Made by a program: the position numbers and the translations under genes. DNA of 64,000 nt from Dendrobium chrysotoxum (Eukaryota; Streptophyta; Magnoliopsida; Asparagales; Orchidaceae), in contig CM034297.1 of assembly GCA_019925795.1 (NCBI GenBank), positions 51,479,941-51,543,940 of the forward strand, read 5' to 3'. A model generated the notes under the pieces. The model saw nothing but the letters and a program-made list of their open reading frames with translations. It ran no database searches and was not told the origin of the DNA. This document shows, piece after piece, positions 21,089 through 32,039 of the stretch. Numbering within the stretch: the stretch's first letter is position 1; the number at the start of each line of letters is the position of its first letter.

Positions 21089-22493
21089 CTAGAAAACTAC
21101 TTTGGGAGGTTGGACTTTTTTTCTTCTATGTTTTCTTTTAACTGAGGACCAATTACCATCATCCATGAAATTGTTTTTAAGAAAAGTCTTACCATAATTA
21201 TCCAGATCATTTTGCATATATAGTTCTTCATCAAATTTAATTCCTCCGTCCTCCCACTGATCCATAGATTTATAAGACAGAGCAACACTCTCAGATTCCC
21301 CATCCGAATGGTGACTAGGATTGTTGGCTTCTCCCTTGTCACCCAATTCTTCAATATAGCTTGTAGAATCATTTTTAGAAGCAGTAGTCACATGTAATAC
21401 TATGGCAGGGACCATGTTAGAAACATTTAAAGATAAAGAAGCATCAGAGTTATTCTCATTCCCATCATTGATATTACTAGGAATATCATTATCCATTGTT
21501 TGGTTTTCAAAATCACTATTAATATTAGGCAGAGACTTTAAAGAAGTAAGAATAAAGGGACAAGCATCTGTGTGATTACCTTCAGGAATAAATGAAAAGT
21601 CTTCCTGGTTTCCAGAAGGTTTGTGATCAGCCTCCTGCTTCTCAGTAGCTTCTTCTGGTATATAAGCCTCCTGATTAGGCTTCAAATTAAGCTGTTTCCT
21701 AAGATTGGGATTCAATTGATAGCATTCATTTTTACTATGACCCAACATTTTGCAATGATCATAAAAGGCAGGGAAATCATTCATAACCACTTTCTGAACA
21801 TAACCATATTTTTCAGGTCCTAACTAGATAGAGTTCAGGTATTGCTTAGTGATATCAAGTTCAACTAGAACTCTTGCCATCGAAGGTATTGATCCAACCG
21901 CGGTAGCATTATCAATTTGCAATGGGCGACTGAACAAGATACCAAGACCTTATAAAATTCTAGGGGAGAAAAATTGCGGACAAAGCTCAGGAAAAGAAAT
22001 CCAGATGGGGACGATAGGAGATTCGATAGAAATATTGAAGATGGGGGACCATTTTATTAGTTTCATAAAATAATTGCATACGTAATATGAATGGTGACCA
22101 AACACGCGACTATAATTTAAGTCGTTCTCAAGCTTAATCAAGACATGCCTTGGATCAACCAAGGTGACCGAAAATCTAGCAGATAACTTCAGGTTAAAGA
22201 AAAACTGTCTAATAAGTTTAAGTTTGGGTCTTCTCAAAGTGAATTTACTTACGAGAGCAAGTTGAAATGGTTCGGCTAAAGCAAGAACTTCTTCTTCAGA
22301 AATCCATAAAGAGGTCATTACTAAAATGAGTAGATGGTTTAAGATCCAGGAAAGACTTAGGAGAGCTAGCTCCCGAAATCACATCTTTGAAAGATCTAAA
22401 TTTATTGGTAGAACTCAGAAAATTAGGATCCATCAAATTAACACCGCTGGCATCCACGCTACCAGAGGAAACCCCTGATAGCGGAGCAGACAT
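21089..22493 (-). pseudogene. LINE ORF1 (DUF4283-like plus zinc knuckle)
   Basis: The ATG at 22493 opens a Ser-rich N-terminus. A DUF4283-like domain follows (LVSKFTLRRPKLKLIRQFF, then KLIKWSPIFNISIESP.VPIWISFPEL, about 22260-21970). After a decayed stretch comes a CCHC knuckle, YDHCKMLGHSKNEC (about 21740-21770). The C-terminal 200 residues are acidic, Asn/Asp/Ser-rich and end with a basic KRKHRRKKVQPPK patch suited to RNA binding. Frameshifts lie near 22300 and 21950-21790. It coats LINE RNA in active elements. Confidence 0.85.
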
Positions 22494-22660
22494 GAAAAAG
22501 AAAAGTGCAAAACACTAGAAAAGGGTAGAACGAAGTTCCGAAATACTTCCTTGAGGCGATAAAAGAGAGATCTAATGAATAGGAGCAAAATCGATGAAAA
22601 ACAAAGCACCGAAAAGGAATTGCATGGGAGGCCTCACGAATCCCTAGCAGATATTAGTTT

Positions 22661-22705
22661 TACCGATAAATAAAATAAAATAAAATAATGAAAAAAAAAA
22701 TACAA
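22661..22705. other. A/T spacer between two head-to-head LINEs
   Basis: A 45-bp run of AAATA units and A residues separates the 5' end of the minus-strand LINE from the 5' end of the plus-strand LINE. It resembles the sequence after the poly(A) of the second LINE (28070-28110), so it may include a target duplication, but low complexity prevents proof. Confidence 0.45.
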
Positions 22706-22780
22706 ACCACTATGCGCTCTACTAGGGTTTTGCTTCTGCCCTAGCCGCCACTCCACTCGGCCCCTCTCCTCCTCTTCCGG

Positions 22781-24147
22781 CCATGCCGGAGGCCTCCGCC
22801 ACCATCCCCATGGTCACTCCTTTCACTCCCTCTAATTTTTCCCCCTCTATCTTCCTCCTCCCCTGCTGCTAGCCCAACGCCTCAGCGTAACTGGAAAAGT
22901 ATTGTTGAATATACCGAACCTTCCTCTGCTGAACTTCCCCTTGCTTTTTACCCTGATGAACCAGATATTGTTCCTTTTTCTGGTGAGAAGCTCTCGTTTG
23001 GAGCTAAGGATTGGAAGCTTTGTCTTGTTGGTTACTCAATAAGACGCAGGCCTTTTTATGAAGCTTTGCGCAAAGCTATCAAGAACTCTTGGACACTTAA
23101 AGGTTCGTTCCAACTTGTTTCCCTCAGTGATGGTTTTTTCCTCCTCCGTTTCTTTGCGGTTGAGGACTATGAAATGGCTTTGTATAGGGGGGTGTGGTTT
23201 TTCATTGGGAAACTGTTTGTCCTTCAAAAATGGAACCCCAAATTTAGACCTAAACATGAGAACTTCGCCTCAGTTCCCATTTGGATCAAGATCCATGATC
23301 TACCTCTAGCCTGCTGGAACTCCGAAGGTATTTCCAGAATTGCTAGTAAAGTAGGTATTCCGTTAGCAGTCGATGCCTTGACTGCTCAAAAAACTCGTCT
23401 TACCTTCGCCCGTGTTTGTGTTCAAGTCAATAATTTTGCCAGTTACCCGGATGAAATCTCTATTTCTATGGATGGGGATGTTTTTAGCTTAAAGGTGCAA
23501 TACGAATGGAAACCTACGCCATGTGAACATTGCAAATCCCTAGTCCATTACTCTTCCTTCTGCCCATCAAAACCGTCTGAAGTCTCTGATGTCACCAACA
23601 TCTCCACACTTAAAAACCCTTCTCCACGAGGTAGAAGCTCCTCTAGGAGACCAAGAAACCGTACGAAAATTGTTCCCCCTCTCAACAGCCACAGCTAGGT
23701 TGGACCTTCTTCTACTCAGGACCCTATTCCTGAAATAATCCTCGAAGAAGTCATTAGAGACCCTTTAGCCACTAACCCACCTATTGAATCTACTCTACCG
23801 ACCAAAACAACAAATGAGGGAAGGGAGACGTTTGCTTTGCAGTCCTCAAATTCTGAGTTGCCACCTCAGAATCCAGACGCTCTTATAATTCCTAATCTCA
23901 ATTCACCCACCGAAGAGGAATAGTGCTCTAACCCACCTCTGATTTCCTTTCAGGATCAGGTCCCTATTGTTATTTCTCCCAATAAATTTGATGCTCTCTA
24001 GCAGCCAGAGAATCTTTGCGCTGCCCCAACTATCATCCAGCCTATATCCATAAAGAACAATAGTATTGGGGTTATCCCTCAAAGCTCAGCCCAAACTACT
24101 AAATCCACCAGGGGGAAGAAGAAACCCCCTCTACTACCAAAAACCTA
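22781..24147 (+). pseudogene. LINE ORF1 (DUF4283-like plus zinc knuckle)
   Basis: The ATG at 22781 is in a Pro/Ser-rich start that soon meets stops. The main open segment runs about 22876-23698: a DUF4283-like domain (LVGYSIRRRPF, DGFFLLRFF, GVWFFIGKLFVLQKWNPKF, PIWIKIHDLPLACW), then the knuckle CEHCKSLVHYSSFC (about 23522-23563) and a basic RGRSSSRRPRNR patch. The TAG at 23696 is followed in the same frame by a Pro/Glu-rich tail with more TAG codons to 24147. Several of these are explained by C-to-T change of CAG. Confidence 0.85.
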
Positions 24148-27100
24148 ATGCTCATTCCTAATCTTGCGGTTTGGAATATCAGGGGTTTTAATAATCCTGA
24201 GAAAGTTGTTAGCTGCAAGCGCTTCATTAAATCTTCCAAGTTAGATATGATTTGTTTGCTTGAAAATAGAATTCAGGCCTCCTCTGTGCAGGACCCATTC
24301 TTCTGTTCCTCACATGTCCTCTTTCCGTCAGAACCTAGCTGCAATAATTTTGGACTCTCCAAGTCGGGTCGTATCTGGCTCAAATGGAATTCACAAAAAC
24401 TTCATTTCACTCCTGGGGTCATCTCTCCCCAGATGATCTCTGGCCTCTTGACTGTAGGTAACAATGCTCCTTTCATCATTTCTATAGTTTATGCCTCTAA
24501 CTCGGCAATGGAGCGAGCTACTCTTTGGAACACTATTAGAAACTTGGAAGGTACTAGCCACATTCCCTGGATTGTCATTGGGGATTTCAATTGTTGTTGT
24601 TTTCCATCTGAAAAGCAGGAGGTACCCCTTTATTGCAGAATAAGCTCTGGACTTCAACTCTATGATTTTTGATTCCAACTTAAAAGATTTGCATTATGTG
24701 GGTCATTTTTACACTTGGTTTAATCAACGTGAGGAAAATTATATTCATATCAAGTTGGACCGTGCGCTTGTCAATGAGGCTTGGCTGGAAACTTTCTCTT
24801 TCTCTTTCTATTCTGTTGAAGAGCCCCTTTGCTCAGATCATTGCCCCATTGTTCTCCATCCCGGCTTCTCTGATTCAGTAAAACATAGATTCCTATTTAA
24901 GAATTACTGGACCAAATTAGATAACTACTGGGTGGCTCTCCTGGATGTTTTCACTGCCCCTTGCTCCGGAAACCCGCTGTTAGACCTCACTGCTAAACTC
25001 AAGAAACTTAGAGGCATTATTAAACTGAAATCGTTGGCTACTTCGTCTGTGTTAGAGTCTCATATTTCCAATCTGCAACGAGTGCAAGCTGATTGTTTAG
25101 ATAGGATCTCAGTTAATCCTCTCAATGAGGTTTCCAATGCTAATCTTAAATCAGTTAATTTGAAAGTCTCTAAATTCTCATCTATGCTTGCTTCTTGGGT
25201 CATTCAGAGAGCTAAGTCCAACTGGTTGTCCAAAGGGGAAGATGACCTCAAGTTCCTATATGCGAGTATTATGAGGAGGAAGAGTATTAACAATGCTGCA
25301 GTCAATGTCACTTTTACCAACCTCTCCTCCACCAGAGATGAAGCTGTAACCCGCTTGATAGGCCACTACCAAAGCCTTTTTAACCCCTCCCCTCCTCCAG
25401 ATTCCTCATCTTCTCAATTCCCTGCAGGCTCAATTCTTGATCCCAATCTTGCTTTTGCACTAATTTCCCCTGTTTCTGACTCTGAGATCAAGCAGGATGT
25501 TTTCTCTGGTTCCTCAACTTCAGCCTCGGGGCCTGATGGATTCAACTTCCACTTTTATAAAACCAGCTGGCATATTATAGGTCCTACGGTGTGCAATGCT
25601 GTTAAGTCTTTTTTTACAAAAGGGTATTTACCTAGAGGGGTTAAGGCGACGGCTCTTGCTTTGATACCCAAATCCAACCATGTGAATTCATTTGCTGATC
25701 TTAGGCCTATTGCTTTATGCAATACTCTTTACAAGATCATATCCAAAGTACTAGCTAGCAGGATGAAGAATATTATGCCTTCTATTGTGAAAGAGAACCA
25801 AGCTGGTTTTATTAAGTCTAGAATCTCCACTGACAATATTATACTTGCTAATGAACTTCTTAACTATGCTAGCAGGAAAGGTAGAAGGAATTTTTTTTGT
25901 GCCAAACTGGACATTCGGAAGGCTTTTGACATGGTTTCTAGGGAGTTCCTTATTTCTAGAATGGTGCAAAAAGGCTTTCCTACCACTTTCATCCAATGGG
26001 TTAAAGCCTGTATCTATGATGTTCAGTTTTCTATTGTCATAAATGGTCAATTGGAGGGTTTCTTTCCTTCCTCTGCAGGCTTGCGTCAAGGGTGTCCCCT
26101 AAGCCCTTATCTGTTTTGCCTAGTAATGGATGCTCTGTCATGCTTACTAGATGATGGAAGTTTTGTTGGAATCTCTTTTGAGGGATTTAATATTACCCAT
26201 CTTATGTATGCAGATGACCTACTTGTTTTAGGTTCTTCTGATATCCCTAATTGCCTCGAGCTCACTTCTATCCTTAATACCTTTGCTAGCTCCTCTGGTT
26301 TACAGGTCAATTACGAAAAAAGCTCTATCATCTCCTCGGGTGGCCCCTCTAACTGTGAGGCCATCAACTCAGCCCTTTCTATCTACAATGTTAGCAATAG
26401 TGTCAATTATCTTGGCATTCCTATATCTATCACTAGAAGAAAGGTTACCCATTTTTTACCTTTGCTTGAAAGCATCACCAAAAAACTTTTGGCTGGAAGG
26501 CTAACCTCCTCTCCTTAGCTGGGCATATGCAATATCTCAAGTTTACCATTCTGAATTCTATCGCATACTGGATTAGGGGTGCTATAATACCTAAAACCAT
26601 TATTAAAACGGTGAGAAAATTATGCTCTAGCTTTTTGTTTTTTGGAGAAACTGAAAATGTTAAAAAGCTCAGGATGGTATCTTGGGAGAATGTTTGTAAA
26701 CCGAAGAAGAAAGGGGGTCTAGGCTTGCCTTCTTTAACTGCTCTTCAATTTGGTTATAACTGCTCTATTATTAGCAGAATGTATAATGGTCGCAGCCTGT
26801 TATCCAGCTGGTTAATACACAGATACTGCTCCCCATGGCGGCCCATTACTGGTTATGTTACTGGGTTTTGGAAATCTATATGTGCTACTGCAGCCGCTGC
26901 TCCTCACTGTTTTGGTTTTAGAATTACTTCTAAAGCTCCTATATCTCTGTTCTGGGATAACTGGTGTGTGGGTGGGAAATGGATTGATAGAATGGATGCT
27001 GATGCTTTATTGAATTTGTTTAGTCTCAACGCCAAGGTTCACTGTCTCATTTCTGGTAACAACTGGTGCATCCCACCTTCTTTATCATCGTCCCTTGCAA

Positions 27101-27702
27101 ATTCTATTAGGCTAGCTGTTTTACATGGCAGGTCTGGGCCATGTTTAATATGGAAAAATGTGGGTGTTGGGAGTTTAAGGCAATTTGTCTCTCAATTTTA
27201 TGATTATTTGCCAAGTGTTGAATGGGGCTCTCATATTTGGCACAAAAGACATTCTCTCAAATTCTCGGTATTTGCTTGGATGGTTGTTGTGGGTGGACTT
27301 AAAACAGCAGATGCCTTACTCAGAAGGATCATTTACATTAATGCTACTTGCCCTCTGTGCTTTAGCTGCAATGAAAACATGAGTCACATTTTCTTTGAGT
27401 GCAGTTTCTCTTTCTTTGTCCTTAATGATTTAATTTCTGGTACAGCTGCATTGTTCTTTAGGCCAAACGTCACTGAACTTTTAGTTTGGATAAATGATCT
27501 TCCAAACACTCCTCAAGCTGTCAAGAATTTATATTTTCTTATTACTTGTAGCATCATCTACTTTGTTTGGCGAGAAAGGAATGGTAGGAGATTCAAAAAT
27601 GAATTGAACAGTATGAGCACTGTCTCTCTTATTATTAGGAGAGCTGTTTTCTCCAAAATCAGCAAGTGGAAACATGGTATTCACCTCATGGAGTTATTGT
27701 AA
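24148..27702 (+). pseudogene. LINE ORF2: endonuclease, reverse transcriptase, zf-RVT
   Basis: The ATG at 24148 gives LAVWNIRGFNN and LLENRI (endonuclease start), WIVIGDFN near 24580, and, after a frameshift at about 24640, SDHCPIVL (24835), the catalytic His motif. The linker has the usual WL.KGEDD.KF. RT blocks: SGPDGF (25530), ALIPKSN, DLRPIALCNTLYKI, NQAGFIKSR, KLDIRKAFDMV, GLRQGCPLSPYLF and the catalytic MYADDLLVLG (26210). A second frameshift lies near 26490. The last piece (26527-27702) contains W....W..P.K..F zf-RVT features (HSLKFSVFAW, CPLCF, HIFFEC) and ends at a TAA. Known role: target-primed reverse transcription. At least two frameshifts make it inactive as written. Confidence 0.93.
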
Positions 27703-28070
27703 CATCTGAAGCATTGAGCTGTTCGGCGACATGTCCCTCTCGGTGAATCAGGACAATGATGTATGCCTTATATGGCTCTCCCTTTGGACGGCCTTAGGGC
27801 AACCAAGGGAGTATTACTGCGAACCCCGAATTTCTAAATACTGAGTCCTATTTTTTTTTGGGTGCCCCTCTACTCTGGAAGCCTACCGATGTTCTTTTGG
27901 AGTTTATCCTCCCGTTTTTGTACCTTTTTTAGCTTATAAGTGTTTAATGGTTTTGGCATTCTTAGGGAGCTGGTCTTCTTTTGTTAGGGCACTCTCTATG
28001 TTTCATTTACACTTGTAACTTTTGTTTTTCAATTCAATATACAGGCTAAGCCCACAATTTTCCAAAAAAA
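27703..28070 (+). other. LINE 3' UTR and poly(A)
   Basis: Follows the ORF2 stop. It ends with TTCAATATACAGGCTAAG and then an A-rich run interrupted by single T and G residues, the normal end of a plant LINE. Bases 28071-28260 beyond it are AT-rich without a feature. Confidence 0.75.
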
Positions 28071-28267
28071 AAAAATAAAAAAAGAAATTAAAAAAAGAAA
28101 TAAAAAAAATAAATTTAAAAAATTTATAAAAAAATGCATTTTTCATTATTTAATATGCAATTTTCTCACTTATTTAATATTATTTCTAGAATGGATAGAC
28201 CTATAGTATTCATTTTTCTTAACATTGATGGCATTGACATGGAACTTTCATATAAACATCTATCATT

Positions 28268-28650
28268 ACAACAATTATAACAACGTTAAGTCTTTATCCT
28301 ACTATGTGGGATCAACATCATGAATCATTTTTCTATATTGTATCATGTTAAGAGTCAAATTTACATTTAAATCTAATAAAAAAGTCATTTCTAATATTTT
28401 TTTAATCAAGCCATTTTAGGTCTACCTCTATCTCTTTTAACATAGGCCAAATGTTATACACCTACTCTCATAACCGAGTCATCAGAAGGCCAATGTTTTA
28501 TGTGACTAAACCATCTATAGTGGTTATTTCCAATCATAACTATCATTGGAGCTAGTCTAACCTTTTCATGTATATGCTATTTTCTTATTCTATCCCTAAA
28601 AATAAAGATACTCTCTTGAAGCGATTTCTTTTGAAGCAATGAAAAAAAAA
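28268..28650 (-). pseudogene. RTE-type LINE, C-terminal end of RT and 3' end
   Basis: The minus strand encodes, with breaks, the conserved C-terminus of plant RTE reverse transcriptases: RLAPM, HYRWFSHIKHWPSDDSVMRV (usual LRWFGHVQRRP..APVRR) and RDRGRPK. Downstream is the 3' UTR with GATTCATGATGTTGATCCCA and a TTAACGTTGTTATAATTGTT tail. About 380 bp remain, a 5'-truncated copy. It is the same family type as the tail in the 5S chimera at 732-815 but more diverged. Confidence 0.8.
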
Positions 28651-29192
28651 AAGCTCAAACCGAATTGGTTGCAGCTGAAAAACTTAAGGAGAACAGCGAC
28701 AAACGAGCGGGCGAACAACGAACGAGGAGGCGAACAGCGGCGAACGTTAGCGAACAACGGCGAACGTTAGCGAACAGTAGTGAACGTTAGCGAACGGCGG
28801 TAAAAGAGACAGTGAACCACTAGAGACGACTCACGCGAATGGGAGTGAGAATGGGAGAGATCATGAAATAAGAGGGCAGACAATTGTGAACAACATGAAT
28901 GGGAAATAGGGCATGTTTCGGCAGTATAGTCGGCGGATTATCAGCCCGAAATATTTTTGGTGGAAATTCTGTCGCAAATGATTTGAAGGGTTTAAGTAGG
29001 CCGACCAGAAACTTTCCGGCACAATTTTTCGCTGACTTATTCCGTCGGCTTAAAATAGGCTGGCGACTTATCTGACGACTCTTCCGCCGGACATTTTCTA
29101 TAGAAAATACTATGGGTTTTGCCGCCGATATTTTTGGCGAATGTTTATCGGTTGGAAAGTCAACCAAAAAAAGAACCATTTTTCCTATAGTA
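28651..29192 (-). mobile_element. CACTA-like DNA transposon fragment
   Basis: Read from 29192 on the minus strand the terminus is TTACTATAGGAAAAATGG, close to CACTATAGGAAA-type CACTA ends. It is followed by GCCGGC/GTCGGC-rich subterminal repeats (28920-29110). Near the other side are three 20-bp tandem units containing GAACGTTAGCGAAC (28739-28800). The terminus abuts an RLP relic at a point where the intact gene has continuous coding sequence, so it is an insertion junction. No transposase and no second terminus. Confidence 0.5.
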
Positions 29193-29420
29193 ATTTCCTA
29201 CCAACTTGTTGTACGAGAGATTTAAATATGCCAAAAAATTCAAAGAAACCAATTCTTATGGGATCTTATCAGAAAAGCTATTTATTGTGATATCCAATGA
29301 TTAAGTATAGATAAATTCCCCAATTGTAGAATAATTATAACTGTTAAATAGTCATGTGACATGTTAATTATCTGAAGAGAAGTAAGTTGGCCAATCTATT
29401 GACATCCTTAATTTCATTTT
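29193..29420 (-). pseudogene. RLP last-LRR relic
   Basis: The minus strand shows, across frame breaks, LDITINSFSDKIP, then ELVSLNFLAYLNLSYNKLVG, the last LRR before the RLP C-cap. It corresponds to the NLSYNKLIGKIP segment at about 8030-8060 in the main pseudogene. Here it retains the preceding LRR that the main copy has lost. It is cut at KLVG by the CACTA-like end at 29192. Confidence 0.7.
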
Positions 29421-29458
29421 GAATTCCAATCCATTATGTGGATGAAAGAAGACGTGGT

Positions 29459-29482
29459 ATTAATATAACAAGAAAAAATTTC

Positions 29483-29512
<30 letters not shown>
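29459..29512 (+). mobile_element. Miniature poly(A) retroposon insertion with 14-bp TSD
   Basis: Twenty-seven bases followed by a run of about 28 A lie between two copies of AAAGAAGACGTGGT (29445-29458 and 29513-29526). The paralogous segment at about 3660 (GGAAGACGAAGTGC) has no insertion, giving the empty site. It is an extremely 5'-truncated LINE-mobilised insertion; the source family cannot be told from 27 bases. Confidence 0.75.
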
Positions 29513-29517
<5 letters not shown>

Positions 29518-29526
29518 AGACGTGGT

Positions 29527-30159
29527 GTTATTTCTTAAGCTTTGGGGATCAATGAAGAAACTTAGACTTGAGTCAAAATTTAGCGAAAGTCTCCTCCAAA
29601 TATCATAAGATATTTATTCTACTATCTAATATGGATTTGTTTTCAAACAAGGTTGAGATTAAAGGCTAACTGTAAAATTAGTTCTTAAAAAAAAATGTAA
29701 AATAATTATTGTAAGCATAGCTATTACATTCTAACATATTTAATAGTGAAAAAATTAATATCCCACCAGGAAAAAATAATGAATTATTTTTAAAATAAAG
29801 GTGTAAAAAAGATGTTCAAATGTGTTTTTTGTTTTTAATTTGTCTTCATCAAAGATAGTAAACTTGAAATGATTGAAATGCTTAGGATTGTTTAGAATAA
29901 TTTTTTTAATAAAAATAATTGTTTTTAATAAAAATAATTTAAATTTAAGATAAAATAATTTAAAGAAAAATAATAATTCTTTTCGGAGCACAAAATGCCA
30001 TAAAAATGTTATTGTTCAACTAATGATTGTGATATCCTAAAAACTATAAATTTACAATTTAATTGCTTATGTTTTTGTTAAGTATTTGTGGGTTAAGTTT
30101 CTTTACATAATACATCAAAAAATTGAAGTTTACATAATACATAAGAAAATGGTTAAAAA
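29527..30159. other. AT-rich RLP-flank sequence
   Basis: No gene. Bases 29405-29620 are a diverged copy of 3600-3800, and 29995-30090 is a copy of part of 6861-6930 / 14020-14110. This again ties the stretch to duplicated RLP flanks. Confidence 0.5.
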
Positions 30160-30312
30160 GAGCAATGTTTTAAAAAACGGACCGGACCGGTCAGTTCGAC
30201 CGCGAACCGGCCACAAGTCCAGTCCGGTCCAGTCTAAACCTTCTTTGCATAGAATTGGTAAGAACCGCCGGTTCAGCCGGCAAAACCGCCGAACCGGTCG
30301 GTTCAATTGACA
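30160..30312. repeat. GC-rich palindromic ACCGG repeat
   Basis: Repeated GGACCGGACCGGTC, GAACCGGCC, CCAGTCCGGTCC, CCGCCGGTTC and GAACCGGTCGGTTC motifs form many overlapping inverted repeats, in sharp contrast to the AT-rich surroundings. Similar ACCGGTT-rich ends occur on some plant DNA transposons. I cannot assign a superfamily and see no terminal duplication. An open frame through it is an artefact. Confidence 0.55.
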
Positions 30313-31322
30313 TGCTTTTTAAATTATAATAATTAAAATTAACTAAATGATGTTTAATATTAAAGATTAAATAAACAAAAAATTATAATAAATATTATAT
30401 GTATTTTAACCAAATCCTCATGAAGAATCTTCACATGGCCCACCACTCCATGTGATCTCTTAACACTAGAGAACTCAAAAGCTATATAAACAATAGCTAA
30501 GCTCATAACATATATAACTTCTATGCAATTTATATTTTAAACAGATTTTTGAATTAATTATTTATAATATGAATAATACTTATTTATTAGTTAATAATAA
30601 TAAATTATTTTTTTTACATTATAAAAAATAATTTTATCTATTTATTAATGATAAATTATTTTTACATAACTAATTTTTAGATATAAAGTTTTAAAATAAA
30701 ATTGATATATAACATATATATGTAAAATATATTTAATCATATAACATAAGTTAATAATAATTTATATTAAATTTATAAACTTATGTTAAATTAAATTTAT
30801 ATTAAATATGTAATATAAATTAGTAACACAAAAATTAGCATATTTAATCATATGTAAAATATAGTTAATCATATAAAACAAAAATTAGCATATTATTATG
30901 AATGTAAATTCTTATAATTTTAAGATTTATATTTCTTTGCTCTTATATGAGATTTTAAAATATTTTATTTACTTAATTATGTAATTTTTATGCTTTATAG
31001 TTTTTTATTTCATTTAGTTTTTTTTTTCTCATATTTGGAATGATAAGATTATTATTAGTATAATTTTATTAAATTTTAATAGAAAAAAAAATATATTTTC
31101 TATTAAATTATATAATTTTACTTCTTCATAAAGTTTTTGCGTTAATTATGATATGATTATGATCATAATAAATTGTATCTTAGATAACTACATTTAGTAC
31201 GTAATTAATAAAGTATTTACAGTTGCTGCAAATGATTAATTCCATATTATTTCACATAGTATTGTTTACACGCTATTATTTTATGTATTCAAAATAATAT
31301 ATATAATTTAATATGGATTTGA
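30313..31322. other. Gene-free AT-rich stretch
   Basis: Extremely AT-rich with short repeats such as TTTAATCATATAA(C/A)A and TAAATTTATATTAAAT. I see no coding or bounded mobile element. Confidence 0.6.
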
Positions 31323-31394
31323 TTTCATATGAGATCTGATTTAAGAGGCCGACAATGCTTTCATATGAGATCTGATTTAAGAGGCCGACAATGC
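31323..31394 (+). repeat. 36-bp tandem duplication
   Basis: A 36-bp unit containing ATGAGATCTGATTTAAGAGG is present twice in direct tandem with no difference visible. It lies about 240 bp before the plus-strand LTR. Confidence 0.9.
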
Positions 31395-32039
31395 TTTGCT
31401 TTGATAAAGGATAAAGGAAGAAGGAGCCATGAGGGTTGACCTAAGTCATTACTAAGTTTATGAGAGGTTAGAACTATTGGTTGCTATTCCTACTATATCT
31501 GTTAATTTCATTGGAGAGGTGGACAGTATGGGTAATGAGAATTCTGATTTATGTTAATGATGCTCCTGTTAAGAGTATTGAAATTGTTATTCCTTCTCTT
31601 TCTTCTCATCTTTCTTTCCTGTTTTATTGATGTTGACCTCATTATTCGAGGTCAATTTTCCCGAAATCAACTCTAGCACTTAGGTCTTCGTAGCCTAGTG
31701 TAGACGTCGTCTCTAGGACTTCTTTTAGGAGGATGCATAATGACGTAGCATCGACTCAACCTCCTGACTCAGCCTAAATCACCACTAATTAAAATAAAAT
31801 TGACTCGGCGCAAATTTAATTTAAGAAATGATGGCTTCGATTAAATCCAAATTAAACTCATCTCAAACCTATTAAAATCAAATCAACATTAATTCGGATA
31901 AATTGATTAAATCGAACCTTTTTAAATCAGTAAAATAAAATCAAAATCAAGATTCATTAAACTTGATGTTAAGTGAATTTAATTTGATTAAATTGGTTAT
32001 AACCATGTTTAGAATAGTCAACTCGATTTTTTAAAAAAA

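Larger units (their letters stand above)
16385..22660 (-). mobile_element. L1-type LINE with C-terminal RNase H, near full length, decayed
   Basis: About 6.3 kb on the minus strand. In transcription order: 5' UTR (22660-22494), ORF1 (22493-21089), endonuclease (about 21075-20400), linker, reverse transcriptase (19727-18435), thumb and zf-RVT region, RNase H (17500-16947), 3' UTR (16946-16385). The 3' UTR belongs to the same family as the tails at 4.3, 7.4 and 14.6 kb, but the final poly(A) is absent, so the extreme 3' end is lost. Stops and frameshifts occur throughout, so it cannot be autonomous now. Confidence 0.9.
22706..28070 (+). mobile_element. L1-type LINE without RNase H, near full length, decayed
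   Basis: About 5.35 kb on the plus strand. The 5' UTR starts with CTACTAGGGTTTTGCTTCTG near 22717. ORF1 (22781-24147), ORF2 (24148-27702), a 360-bp 3' UTR and an A-rich tail (from 28062) follow. ORF2 ends just after the zf-RVT region, so it is a different lineage from its neighbour, which has RNase H. Only a few frameshifts and stops interrupt ORF2, so it is younger or better preserved than the minus-strand LINE. Confidence 0.92.
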
